DNA of 64,000 nucleotides from Pyrinomonadaceae bacterium (lineage in GTDB: Bacteria; Acidobacteriota; Blastocatellia; Pyrinomonadales; Pyrinomonadaceae): positions 1 through 64,000 of the forward strand of contig JAHCHG010000005.1 of assembly GCA_026129865.1 (NCBI GenBank). The letters are read 5' to 3'. Shown here one piece after another: positions 55,978 to 64,000 of this stretch (within the stretch, counting starts at the first letter, position 1; every line of letters begins with the position of its first letter). Position numbers and translations under genes: made by a program. The notes beneath the pieces were generated by a model that ran no database searches, was not told the origin of the DNA, and was given only the letters and a program-made list of their open reading frames with translations.

Positions 55978-56298
55978 ATGCGGGTTGAATATGAAGTTTT
56001 GAGATGGTCGGAAGCTTATGCCCCGAATGCGGCGCTGCTCCGATTAGCTTTGACGAACGAAGGATTTACGGTTTTTCAATGGTGCGACCAGCCGGATCGC
56101 TGCTACGCACAGCATTCTCACCCGACCGATCAGACTCACTGGGTTATTTCCGGCTCACTCGAATTAACCGTGGAAAATTACGGAACGGTCGTCCTCAACG
56201 CGGGCGACCGCGATCTGATGCCCGCGGGAACTTATCATTCCGCTCGCGTTATCGGCGATGAACCGGTCTTGTATTTGATCGGCGAGAAAAGATCTTAA
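55978..56298 (+). CDS. Cupin-domain protein
   Basis: 106 residues, one cupin barrel. Metal-binding motif 1 is HSHPTDQTHWVISGSLEL, and motif 2 is in YHSARVIGDEPV. No further clues to the ligand or reaction. It is divergent from ppc and has no clear ribosome-binding site beyond GGGGTG. Confidence 0.72.
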   Translation: MRVEYEVLRWSEAYAPNAALLRLALTNEGFTVFQWCDQPDRCYAQHSHPTDQTHWVISGSLELTVENYGTVVLNAGDRDLMPAGTYHSARVIGDEPVLYLIGEKRS

Positions 56299-56372
56299 TT
56301 GGTCGGTATTTCGGGGCGTCTTTAAAAGTTTTTCGGAACGGTTTCGAGTTTTTTTGCGTTTACGAAACTGTT

Positions 56373-57329
56373 ATGAAAAATGTCATTTTCTTATTGTTTA
56401 TATTGCTTTTCGCTTCTTCGGTTTTTGCTCAGCCGGCTGACGATCCCAAAAACATTCAAAAGATCGATCCAAATCCGGACAAAGGATTCACGTATTCTTA
56501 TTTCCTTTACGTTCCGAACGCGTTGCGCGAACCGGATTCCATTAAAAAGACGCAGACAATTCTGGTTATTCCGAACAATACCGGGAAGATCGACGATTCG
56601 CTCGAGATTCACGAGTTAGATGCGAAAAAGCGGATCACGCAAAACGCCGTTTTTGCCGACACGGCGAATGTGGCGATATTGATGCCCGCTTTTCCGCGAC
56701 CGGAATCCGATTGGCAGATCTACACGCATGCGCTCGACCGCGACGCAATGCTGACCGAAAAGAAAGAATATTCGCGATTCGATCTTCAATTGATCGCGAT
56801 GATCGACGATGCTCGCCAACGCTTGAAATCTGAAAAGTTCAAGTTTGACAAAAAGGTTTTGATCACCGGATTTTCCGCTTCGGGAATGTTCGCAAATCGA
56901 TTCGTATTTCTTCATCCGGAACGGGTTAAGGCAGCGGCGATCGGTTCGCCCGGCGGATGGGCGATCGCACCGGCGGCAGCTTACAAGGAAAAACCGCTTC
57001 GTTACCCGATCGGAACCGGCGATATCGAAACCGTTTCCGGCGTGAAATTTAGCCTTAAGAATCTTCGAAAAGTTCCGCTTTTTATCTTTCTCGGCGCTGA
57101 AGACGATAACGACTCGGTGATCTTTGGAGATTCCTATGAGGAAGAAGATAAGAACCTGATCTTTGAGCTTTTCGGGAAAACTCCGGTCGAACGCTGGGAT
57201 GTTTCAAAGCAGCTTTACAAAGACGCGGGTCTTGCCGCCGAGTTCAAACTTTACCCAAACGTCAAGCACACCATAAATCTTGAAATGCGCGACGATATTC
57301 TAAGTTTCTTTCGAAAATATATTGAATAA
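56373..57329 (+). CDS. Exported alpha/beta hydrolase
   Basis: 318 residues with a signal peptide (cut near VFAQ). The nucleophile elbow is GFSASGMFA, the acid is probably in GAEDDNDSV, and the catalytic His is in NVKHTINLE near the C-terminus, a complete Ser-Asp-His set. It resembles poly-hydroxyalkanoate depolymerase or esterase-like proteins in order, but the substrate is unknown. Confidence 0.72.
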   Translation: MKNVIFLLFILLFASSVFAQPADDPKNIQKIDPNPDKGFTYSYFLYVPNALREPDSIKKTQTILVIPNNTGKIDDSLEIHELDAKKRITQNAVFADTANVAILMPAFPRPESDWQIYTHALDRDAMLTEKKEYSRFDLQLIAMIDDARQRLKSEKFKFDKKVLITGFSASGMFANRFVFLHPERVKAAAIGSPGGWAIAPAAAYKEKPLRYPIGTGDIETVSGVKFSLKNLRKVPLFIFLGAEDDNDSVIFGDSYEEEDKNLIFELFGKTPVERWDVSKQLYKDAGLAAEFKLYPNVKHTINLEMRDDILSFFRKYIE

Positions 57330-57344
57330 TTTCAAGCCATAGGA

Positions 57345-57391
57345 AAAAAAAACGGATGGTCAGGCGAAAACGCCGCCATCCTTTTTTTTTG
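57345..57391 (+). terminator. Terminator after the hydrolase gene
   Basis: Stem GGATGG with CCATCC plus inner GGCG/CGCC around an AAAA loop, flanked by A-run and nine T. It should also work on the minus strand. The following 300 bases (57,392-57,692) hold no visible gene; they are the upstream region of the next gene. Confidence 0.9.
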
Positions 57392-57692
57392 TCGTCTTCG
57401 GAAAAACGAGTTGGAAAGCAAAGATTCCGGAAACGTTAGGGAATTTCCCGGTCAATGACACTTTTGCGGTATTGATGTCGTTTGACCAGATTGAAAGGTT
57501 TAGTTTTAAGAGGGTTAGGGTCTCGCGTCGAACCTAGCATCAATTTTCAATTGATCGATCATTCGATCTCGAGCTAGATCTAGCCAGTTATGCCCCAAGC
57601 GATCCTCGCGCAAAAAGAGTTTGGCATTGATCTGTCCACATAGAAAGATTCGAAAAAATGGTCACTTTGTAACAATTTACAGGAGAAGAAAA

Positions 57693-60600
57693 ATGGAGAA
57701 ATCAGATAAATCAGGCAATAATTTTAAACGTAAGGGTGCGCTCGCGGCGGTTATCGTTATGGGTGTCGCGATCGCCGCAGTTGCGGGATTGCTTCAGTTT
57801 CAGCGCGTTGAAAAAAAAGACGACGGGCAAACCGAAACGAGTAAACTAAGAGAAGTGGAAAATCCAACCGGGCGCACGAACTGGTTTATGTACCAGCGCA
57901 TGTTTCCGTTTGACAAAATTCCGGACGGCGCCCGCCGCGCTGCATTTGACGAAGTCGCAGCGCGCGGTGAGGGATTCGGTCCGGCAGGTCAGGCAAATAC
58001 GTGGAGTCCCGTCGGTCCAATGCCGACCGCCGGAGCCGGTCCCGGCGGCGCTGTATCGGGTCGCATAAACGAGATCGCCATTTCACCGGCGAATAATCAA
58101 TTGATCCTGGTTGCCGGCGGCACGGGTGGAGTATGGCGGTCGACGAATGGCGGGACTTCGTTCTCGCCGGTAAGTGATAATCAGGTCGACCTGGCGGTCG
58201 GTTCGATCGCATTTGCACCGAGTGATCCGAACATCGTTTACGCAGGAATGGGCGACGGCGACAGCGGATATTTCGGTACGGGAGTTATAAAATCTACAGA
58301 TGCGGGCGCAAGCTGGACGCGGGTAAACAATACATCGTTGCCGAATAAAGTCCGCTCAACACGCGTTCGGGTAGATCCAGCTGACCCGAATAAGGTATAT
58401 CTTTCCGCATCGACATTTCTAAATGCCGCGAATTGCACCGGAACCGGGTCCGATCCGCGTGATTGCGGCGACAGCGCCGGCGTTTATGTTTCGACTGACG
58501 GCGGTGTTAACTGGACAAAGACCCGTTCCGGAATTGCCAATGATCTGGCAATTCATCCGACAAATTCACAGATCATTTATGCGGCGATCAGTGTGGCAAT
58601 GCCGAACACAGATCCGTCGGGACTGTACAAGTCTACCGACGGCGGCACTACCTGGAACAATGTTTACACCTCGCCGTTCAATTCTACAAAGGATTTTCGC
58701 GTTGCCGTCACTGCTGCTTCGCCGGATCGCGTGTACATCTATCTCGGCGATGAAGGTTCAAATGACCGCCGGCTTGAAACAAGCAGCGATGCGGGCGGTA
58801 CGTTTACAACACGCGGCGCGATCGGCACGACAGCGACCGGACTCGACCCGGGTCAGTTCGGCTATAACACATATCTTGCCGCAGATCCGTCAAATGCCGA
58901 TACCGTTTGGGTCGGCAGCCGCGATTTCTTTAAAAGCACCGACGGCGGCGCGACATTTACGAACTTGAATAATTCATGGATACCGCCGTATACCTGCGCC
59001 ACGTGTTTTCAGGAGAATATGCAGAAAGTGCATACAGATCAGCAGTCTTTTGCGTTCGAACCCGGAAATTCAAATACATTTTACGTAGGAAACGACGGAG
59101 GGATCTTTAAAACTACAAACGGGGGAACGAGCTTTACGACGCTTAATTCGACGCTTTCTTTAGCGCAGCTTTACAGCGTCGCGATACATCCGACGAACGG
59201 AAACATAAGTTATGCCGGTGCGCAGGACAACGGTTCTCAGCGTCGAACGTCCGGCACGAACGGTTGGGTTGAATTTACACAAACCGGCGACGGCGGACCG
59301 TCTGTCATCAATTCGGTCAATCCTTCGATCGTCTATCTTGGCGGAACGATGGGAAACTTGATCAGGAATACGGAAACGGGTTCGCCGCAAACACAGGTCG
59401 ATATTGCCAGTGCGGCAAGTTTCGGCGCCCAGAACGGTCGCATCGGATTTTTTGCTCCGGTTGTCGGCAATGGAGTTGACGAACGGCTCTACAGCGGATC
59501 ATGGCAGCTTTACATTTGTTCGGATTGCAGCACGGCGCAAGGCGCGGCAACATGGACCCGGACGAGCGATACCGACCTGACAACTGGCGGCACCGACACG
59601 CTTAGAACGATCGCAGTCGCAAAAAGCAATACAAGTGTGATCTATACGGGTTCCGCAAACGGACGGGTGATGCGAAGTACGGATAACGGAGGCTCCTGGA
59701 CAGATATTACTGCCGGGTTGCCGATGCGTTCAATAGCGAGCATTACGGTCAGTCCTGCTAATCCGGCGCTGGTTTATTTAACAGTTTCGGGCTACGGATC
59801 GGTCGGTCATGTATTCCGGTCGACGGACAGCGGTTCGACCTGGACGAATATCAGCGGCAACCTGCCGGATATTCCGACAAATGCTTTCTTGATCGATCCG
59901 CAGACACCGACCACATTTTTTGCCGGAACCGATATCGGTGTTTTTCGTTCAACCGATTCGGGAGGAAGCTGGTCTGCGTTCAACACCGGGCTGCCGCCTG
60001 TTCCGGCGATGGCGTTTACCGCACAGGCTACCGGCAAGATACAGGTTGCGACGTATGGTCGCGGCGTTTTTGAGCTTGGCGCCGCGGCACCGGCAAATCT
60101 TGCACGTTCCGATTTCGACGGCGACGGCAGAACAGACCTTTCCGTCTTTCGCGGCGGCGAGGGAAACTGGTACCTGAATCGATCAACCGCGGGATTTTCA
60201 GTAGTTAATTGGGGTACGACCGGCGATAAGATCGTCCCGGGCGATTTTGACGGCGATCGAAAAACGGACTTTGCTATCTGGCGACCTTCGGATGTCGATG
60301 GACAGCCTGACTTTTATCTTCTGCGAAGTTCGGATTCGACCGTTTCCGGTGTTGCCTGGGGAACCACGGCGGACATGCCGGTTGCAGCCGATTATGACGG
60401 AGATGGGAAGACCGACGTCGCGGTGTGGCGTCAGGCGACGGGTGATTTCTTCGTTCTTCAATCGGAGTCGGGTTCTTTGCGTCATTACAATTTCGGTATT
60501 AATGGCGACAAACCCGTTCCGGGAGATTTCGAAGGCGACGGAAAAGCAGATTTTGCAGTCTTCCGACCGTCAAACGGAACATGGTACATTGCCCGTTCAA

Positions 60601-60935
60601 CCGATAACGCTGTTGTTACAACTCCGTGGGGAGTTTCGTCTGACATCCCGGTGTTTGCCGATTACGATGGCGACAACAAAGCGGACATCGCTGTCTTCAG
60701 ACCGTCGAACGGAGTTTGGTACATCGTTCGTTCGTCCGGCGGAACGAGTTATGTCCCGTGGGGAACGGACGGCGACATTCCGTCGCCGGGCGATTATGAC
60801 GGCGACGGCAAATCGGATCAGGCGATATACCGCGCCGGCGTCTGGTTTGTAAACGGTTCAACATCCGGAATGTCGGCTGCGACATTTGGTGTTGACGGCG
60901 ATGTTCCAACTCCGAGGAATTATTTGCCGCAGTAA
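57693..60935 (+). CDS. Exported BNR-repeat protein with C-terminal VCBS/FG-GAP repeats
   Basis: 1080 residues from the ATG after AGGAGAAGAAAA. An N-terminal membrane anchor or uncleaved signal (residues about 15-35), then BNR/Asp-box repeats (VWRSTNGGTSF, VIKSTDAGASW, LYKSTDGGTTW, VFRSTDSGSTW) forming a beta-propeller (about 95-800). The last 280 residues carry six FG-GAP/VCBS-type repeats of about 45 residues with Ca-binding DxDGDxxxD cores (DFDGDGRTD, DYDGDGKTD, DYDGDGKSD). It shares the propeller type with the protein at 46226. Role at the cell surface, probably adhesion or glycan-related, by inference. Confidence 0.82.
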   Translation: MEKSDKSGNNFKRKGALAAVIVMGVAIAAVAGLLQFQRVEKKDDGQTETSKLREVENPTGRTNWFMYQRMFPFDKIPDGARRAAFDEVAARGEGFGPAGQANTWSPVGPMPTAGAGPGGAVSGRINEIAISPANNQLILVAGGTGGVWRSTNGGTSFSPVSDNQVDLAVGSIAFAPSDPNIVYAGMGDGDSGYFGTGVIKSTDAGASWTRVNNTSLPNKVRSTRVRVDPADPNKVYLSASTFLNAANCTGTGSDPRDCGDSAGVYVSTDGGVNWTKTRSGIANDLAIHPTNSQIIYAAISVAMPNTDPSGLYKSTDGGTTWNNVYTSPFNSTKDFRVAVTAASPDRVYIYLGDEGSNDRRLETSSDAGGTFTTRGAIGTTATGLDPGQFGYNTYLAADPSNADTVWVGSRDFFKSTDGGATFTNLNNSWIPPYTCATCFQENMQKVHTDQQSFAFEPGNSNTFYVGNDGGIFKTTNGGTSFTTLNSTLSLAQLYSVAIHPTNGNISYAGAQDNGSQRRTSGTNGWVEFTQTGDGGPSVINSVNPSIVYLGGTMGNLIRNTETGSPQTQVDIASAASFGAQNGRIGFFAPVVGNGVDERLYSGSWQLYICSDCSTAQGAATWTRTSDTDLTTGGTDTLRTIAVAKSNTSVIYTGSANGRVMRSTDNGGSWTDITAGLPMRSIASITVSPANPALVYLTVSGYGSVGHVFRSTDSGSTWTNISGNLPDIPTNAFLIDPQTPTTFFAGTDIGVFRSTDSGGSWSAFNTGLPPVPAMAFTAQATGKIQVATYGRGVFELGAAAPANLARSDFDGDGRTDLSVFRGGEGNWYLNRSTAGFSVVNWGTTGDKIVPGDFDGDRKTDFAIWRPSDVDGQPDFYLLRSSDSTVSGVAWGTTADMPVAADYDGDGKTDVAVWRQATGDFFVLQSESGSLRHYNFGINGDKPVPGDFEGDGKADFAVFRPSNGTWYIARSTDNAVVTTPWGVSSDIPVFADYDGDNKADIAVFRPSNGVWYIVRSSGGTSYVPWGTDGDIPSPGDYDGDGKSDQAIYRAGVWFVNGSTSGMSAATFGVDGDVPTPRNYLPQ
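60108..60932 (+). repeat. Tandem FG-GAP/VCBS repeats inside the preceding gene
   Basis: Six units of roughly 130-145 bases, each encoding DxDGDxxxD and a following Phe/Trp-Arg strand. The copies are diverged at DNA level, so recent tandem expansion is unlikely. Confidence 0.75.
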
Positions 60936-60949
60936 ACGGGTAAACGGCA

Positions 60950-60992
60950 GTTTGCGCAGAACGCATATTTTCGTTCTGCGCAAACAATTTTA
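60950..60992 (+). terminator. First terminator after the VCBS-repeat gene
   Basis: A perfect 14-bp stem (GTTTGCGCAGAACG with CGTTCTGCGCAAAC, 8-base loop) followed by AATTTTATT, 15 bases after the stop. Confidence 0.85.
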
Positions 60993-61038
60993 TTGCTGCT
61001 GTTCGGCATCTCTTAACTTTAGATCCGACAACGGTTTT

Positions 61039-61080
61039 AAGCTTCGGCGAAACAATTTCGTCCGGAGCTTTTTCTCTTTT
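61039..61080 (+). terminator. Second terminator in the same gap
   Basis: AAGCTTCGG pairs with CCGGAGCTT, and CGAAA/TTTCG pairs inside; TTTCTCTTTT follows. With the first terminator it gives a tandem stop. The remaining 200 bases to 61,281 show no gene. Confidence 0.75.
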
Positions 61081-61280
61081 ATCGCGCCGGTATCCGTTAA
61101 ATAAAAAATATGCTCAAATAGAGCGGCTGACACCTTTTTTTAAGAAAAGTCGTTTATCAGTTAAAAGGGGAAGTTTTGCAAAAGGATCTAGTATTCGGCT
61201 CTTTGAGCGCGAATCCAATAGTTCTTCAAAACGGATAAGCCCGCTTTTAGGTATCAAGTAATTTTGGAGAAAAAAGAAAT

Positions 61281-61874
61281 ATGGAAAACAATCGATTATT
61301 AAGCATATTAGCGGCGATCCTGTTCGCGCTTGTGGCAATTCCGGCATTTAATTCGAGCGTTATGGCTCAACGACCGACTAAGGGTAAAGCCAAAACGGTT
61401 CGCAGTTCCATTGCCGTTCCGACAAATTGGGATTATGTCTATGAAAAGAAAAAAGGTTACGGCTTTTACGTTCCTTCGAGTTCCGACGTCGAATTTATAA
61501 AATCCGGCGGTCTCGACACGACCGTTATAACGACCGGCGATCCGACAAATCTCTGGGTCACGGTTTTGGCTTACAAAGATAAGACCTTAACAAAAGACGA
61601 TCTTTTGTTGGACGCGATCGCTTTTTTAGAAGAAATGGGTGAAGAAGTTACACCGATCGGAAACCTCAGAGCCGAAAGCGATAACTACGCAGTCGGCGAT
61701 GCGCTGACCGTTGCGGAAGACGGCAGCAAGGGAAAGGTAAGAATTCTGGTAGGAACGGATATTACCGATAACTACATAATGATCGTCGGATCTACACCCG
61801 AAAATTTTAAAGCCAATGAAAAGACGATAGATCTGATCTGGGGAAGCTTTGAAATGTGGAGCGGCGTTTATTAA
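61281..61874 (+). CDS. Small exported protein, paralogue of the lipoprotein at 62479
   Basis: 197 residues with a signal peptide (cut near VMAQ). The mature part begins with a basic stretch and then the shared domain: WDYVYEKKKGYGFYVP, DKTLTKDDLLLDAIAFLEEMGE, ILVGTDITDNYIMIVG and a terminal WGSFEMWS. The domain is not one I can name. GGAGAAAAAAGAA precedes the ATG. It is separated from its paralogue by one unrelated exported protein. Confidence 0.7.
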   Translation: MENNRLLSILAAILFALVAIPAFNSSVMAQRPTKGKAKTVRSSIAVPTNWDYVYEKKKGYGFYVPSSSDVEFIKSGGLDTTVITTGDPTNLWVTVLAYKDKTLTKDDLLLDAIAFLEEMGEEVTPIGNLRAESDNYAVGDALTVAEDGSKGKVRILVGTDITDNYIMIVGSTPENFKANEKTIDLIWGSFEMWSGVY

Positions 61875-62009
61875 AGGCGGCAAAATCGGAAGAAATGGTT
61901 AGAAGTTGTTTTTCATCCTGTCGTCAAATGATTTCTAACCGTCTTCCGTGTCTGTCTTAAAATTTCAGTAAATCTTTAGATAGAAAATTAGAAATTAGGA
62001 GAGTTTGAA

Positions 62010-62384
62010 ATGAAGATAAGTTTAAAAAATTTAATGGCGATCTTATTCGTCTTTGGCGTGATGGCAATTTCCGCCCGGCAGGCATCAGCACAGGGAGCGC
62101 AGGATTTTGTGCTTGTTAACAAAACCGGTGTCGAGATCTACGCGCTCTATGTTACCCCGCATAATGCCGACGATTGGGGCGACGATATTCTCGGCGTTGA
62201 CACGCTCTTATCAGATGAATCTGCGGACATAACTTTTTCCAGAAAAGAACGCGCCAAGCTATGGGACCTGCGCATTGAGGACGAAGAAGGCAACTTTATC
62301 GAATGGGAACGCCTGAACCTTTTAGAAATTTCGCAAGTCACTCTTTATTACAAGAACGGCAAGGCGACCGCGATCGTTGAGTAA
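62010..62384 (+). CDS. Small exported protein of unknown function
   Basis: 124 residues with a signal peptide (cut near ASAQ). The mature part of about 95 residues starts DFVLVNKTGVEIYALYV and contains DDWGDDILG, suggesting a small beta-sandwich. I know similar sequences only as uncharacterised secreted proteins. A strong TAGGAGAG site precedes the ATG. Confidence 0.65.
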   Translation: MKISLKNLMAILFVFGVMAISARQASAQGAQDFVLVNKTGVEIYALYVTPHNADDWGDDILGVDTLLSDESADITFSRKERAKLWDLRIEDEEGNFIEWERLNLLEISQVTLYYKNGKATAIVE

Positions 62385-62478
62385 TTTAATGCAAATTCGG
62401 CAGCTTGATCGCCAGATTAAGCTGCTGATCAGCAAGTACAAAAGAAACTTTAAAAAAATCAAAAACAGGAGAAAATTT

Positions 62479-63174
62479 ATGATCAAAACCCTTTTAGCGC
62501 TGACCGCTTTTTCAATGGTCGTAATGACGGGCTGCACGGCGTCTTTTTCGACCGGCAACGATGCGAATTCCGGAAACGCGACCAGCGCTTCAAACAAGAA
62601 TTCGAACAAACCCGCTTCCAACACAGAAACCGCAAAAGATGACGGAAAATCGAAACCGGCTTTGAAAAACGAAAAGAAACCGGAAGGCACGGCGAAAACC
62701 GCTAAAAAAGACAATCCGGTCCCGGAAAACTGGATATATGTTTACGACGAAGCTAAGGGCTACGGCTTTTACGTTCCGGACGGAACCACCGGTGCTTCGG
62801 AAACCGTGGACGGCGTTGATACTTTCGTCGGCTCGACACCGTCGCCGTCCGAGATCGCAATAGTTGTCATTGCGTTCAAAGATAAAGAAATGACGAAAGA
62901 CGACCTGCTCGATGTCGCGGTGAAATTCCTTGAGCAAATGGGTGAAAAGGTCACGCCGGGAGATCTTACCGCGGAAAGCGACGAATATGCCGTTGCCGAA
63001 GCCACAACGACTTCGCAGGACGGCACAAAAGGCAAAGCTAAAATTCTGGTCGGCACCGACATAACGGATAATTATGTAATGCTGCTCGGCACGGAAGAAT
63101 CGAAATTTGCCGCTAACGAAAAGATCATCGACGAGATCTGGGGCAGTTTTGAAATGTGGAGCCAGGCAAATTAG
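62479..63174 (+). CDS. Lipoprotein, paralogue of the protein at 61281
   Basis: 231 residues. The lipobox MTGC is followed by a Lys/Asn/Thr-rich linker (about residues 22-85) and then the same domain as in the 61281 protein (WIYVYDEAKGYGFYVP, KEMTKDDLLDVAVKFLEQMGE, ILVGTDITDNYVMLLG, WGSFEMWS). AGGAGAAAATTT before 62479 fixes the start; the frame is open to 62377 without a signal peptide. The two paralogues probably come from a local duplication, one soluble and one lipid-anchored. Confidence 0.75.
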   Translation: MIKTLLALTAFSMVVMTGCTASFSTGNDANSGNATSASNKNSNKPASNTETAKDDGKSKPALKNEKKPEGTAKTAKKDNPVPENWIYVYDEAKGYGFYVPDGTTGASETVDGVDTFVGSTPSPSEIAIVVIAFKDKEMTKDDLLDVAVKFLEQMGEKVTPGDLTAESDEYAVAEATTTSQDGTKGKAKILVGTDITDNYVMLLGTEESKFAANEKIIDEIWGSFEMWSQAN

Positions 63175-63193
63175 CAAAAACATTCCCAAATTC

Positions 63194-63241
63194 GATGCGG
63201 TCTTATTTGTCCTTTCGACAAAGACGATCGCATCTTTTTTT
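63194..63241 (+). terminator. Terminator after the lipoprotein gene
   Basis: GATGCGGTC pairs with GATCGCATC (one G-T), with TTTGTC/GACAAA pairing inside, then seven T. Confidence 0.85.
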
Positions 63242-63364
63242 AGCTCGTAGGCGGAGATTTTTTCCCGAGAAAAGAGGGACGGATTCCTCATGATTCGTTT
63301 AACGGGTACCGTTTGAATCGGATGACCGGCGTTGAGCCAATTCAAAGATCAAATTTAATAAACG

Positions 63365-63463
63365 ATGGGAAAAAGTATGAGCCAAAGCATCGAAAACGGA
63401 AAACGGTTGAACGGAAAGGTCGCAATTATCACCGGCGCTACGGGCGGAATTGGTGAAGCGACC
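63365..63463 (+). pseudogene. 5' fragment of a short-chain dehydrogenase gene
   Basis: The first 33 codons encode the start of an SDR protein with the cofactor loop GKVAIITGATGGIGEAT. Right after it the similarity stops and another frame carries a different gene fragment, so the gene is cut off at about 63,464. Nothing else of the SDR fold is seen. Confidence 0.7.
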
Positions 63464-63467
63464 TCGA

Positions 63468-63761
63468 ATGGACAAGGAGAAGCGTTATCAAAAGGCGAAA
63501 TATTTACTGCACGACCTCAAAGAAGCCAAGCAAGAATTGGAGACAAAAAGCCGTTTGGAGCGAACTTCGCAACCTGATCTGGAAGAATCGAAAACACAGA
63601 TTCTCAAAGCAGTTGCGGATGAAAATCCTGCCAATATCACAAACGATACTACGAATTCAATCGCTGATCTGCCAAGTTTGAAAGTTGATCCTATAATTAA
63701 TTCCTTGCACGATGACCCACGATCTAATGATTTGCTGAAAAGAATGAATATGCAAGAATAA
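63468..63761 (+). pseudogene. Remnant of a Ser/Thr protein kinase with C-terminal tail
   Basis: 97 codons. The start (DKEKRYQKAKYLLHDLKEAK) looks like the last helices of a Pkn-type kinase domain, and the end (SLHDDPRSNDLLKRMNMQE) looks like the C-terminus of acidobacterial kinase-TPR proteins. The kinase core and the sensor region between are missing, so this is an internally deleted fragment. Confidence 0.55.
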
Positions 63762-64000
63762 CTTTGAGAAAAGACTCAGGCAGAGTGAACTTAATCTTCC
63801 CGGCGGATGATGCTAACGCCGACCGTCAAATTGCGTTGAACGCACTTTTTAGTGAAGCTGCTGAAGATTTCGACAGAATGAGCCGTTGAGTTCCGCCGCA
63901 CAAAACGAAATCCGTTTATGACTGGGATGCCAGTATCGTCCAATTTAACTTATCGCGAATTTATTTGATTCGAATGGGTTTTGATGCGAGCATTGTAAAT
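63731..64000 (+). pseudogene. Degenerate coding sequence broken by TGA
   Basis: A frame is open from 63731 to a TGA at 63887-63889 and again from there to the window edge (37 codons). Both parts look protein-like (NLIFPADDANADRQIALNAL before, and YDWDASIVQFNLSRIYLIRM after), so one gene with a nonsense change is likely. The family is not recognised. The gene may continue outside the window. Confidence 0.4.

Noticed and set aside
60108..60932. CRISPR-like spaced repeats
   Set aside because: The periodicity is about 130-145 bases, the units are diverged and all lie in frame in one gene encoding VCBS repeats.
63887..63889. TGA as a selenocysteine codon
   Set aside because: No selenocysteine insertion hairpin is evident just downstream and the surrounding fragments are also degenerate.

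Overview
The window is a chromosomal segment from a Gram-negative bacterium that is most likely an acidobacterium of the Blastocatellia/Pyrinomonadaceae type. This is inferred from the mix of genes: an Oar-like TonB-dependent receptor with an N-terminal carboxypeptidase-regulatory domain, secreted BNR/VPS10-like proteins, an M13 metallopeptidase, short secreted paralogues, and the degenerate tail of a Ser/Thr kinase. No rRNA genes, CRISPR array, phage or complete transposon is visible.

Layout. 1-13,000: the ribosomal protein/RNA polymerase block on + (rpmG, tRNA-Trp, secE, nusG, rplK, rplA, rplJ, rplL, rpoB, rpoC), with an attenuator-like hairpin between rplL and rpoB and a strong terminator after rpoC. 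13,000-22,100: M13 peptidase, a TonB C-terminal-domain protein with an HD phosphohydrolase, a TPR protein and a large TonB-dependent receptor. 22,500-31,200: ribA; a minus-strand set of ABC exporter, sigma factor and zinc-finger anti-sigma-like protein; a SpoIIM-like protein; a flavodiiron-type metallo-beta-lactamase protein; rsgA; a DUF58 protein. 31,200-34,600: an unrecognised gene and a two-gene restriction-modification system. 34,700-46,000: three beta-oxidation genes matching the Bacillus fadN, fadA and fadE set, separated by housekeeping and accessory genes (DinB-like, TfoX-C, HAD, tag, nucleotidyltransferase/antitoxin, ybaK, Na+/H+ antiporter, a broken VapBC pair). 46,200-57,300: a BNR/VPS10 protein, a pheA-DAHP synthase operon, a copper-domain/cytochrome c lipoprotein with a PepSY membrane protein, PEP carboxylase, a cupin and a secreted alpha/beta hydrolase. 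57,700-63,200: a BNR plus VCBS-repeat protein and three small exported proteins. 63,365-64,000: gene fragments.

Two regulatory systems stand out. (1) In front of pheA there is a complete transcription attenuator: a sigma-70-like promoter, a 21-codon leader peptide with six Phe and three Tyr codons, and four mutually exclusive RNA segments (1:2, 2:3, 3:4) ending in a terminator two bases before the pheA start codon. The downstream operon makes both DAHP (entry to the shikimate pathway) and phenylpyruvate (towards Phe). (2) fadN, fadA and fadE each carry a near-identical palindrome of the form TGAATGA-N4-TCATTCA at the promoter, matching the Bacillus subtilis FadR box, although the three genes are spread over 11 kb and no FadR gene lies in the window.

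Other notable points are a Cys-rich, zinc-ribbon-like insertion in RpoB, a fusion of an antitoxin-like N-terminus to a GDCCVxC protein, a VapC toxin gene stopped by one amber codon, and an unusually long structured spacer between rplJ and rplL.
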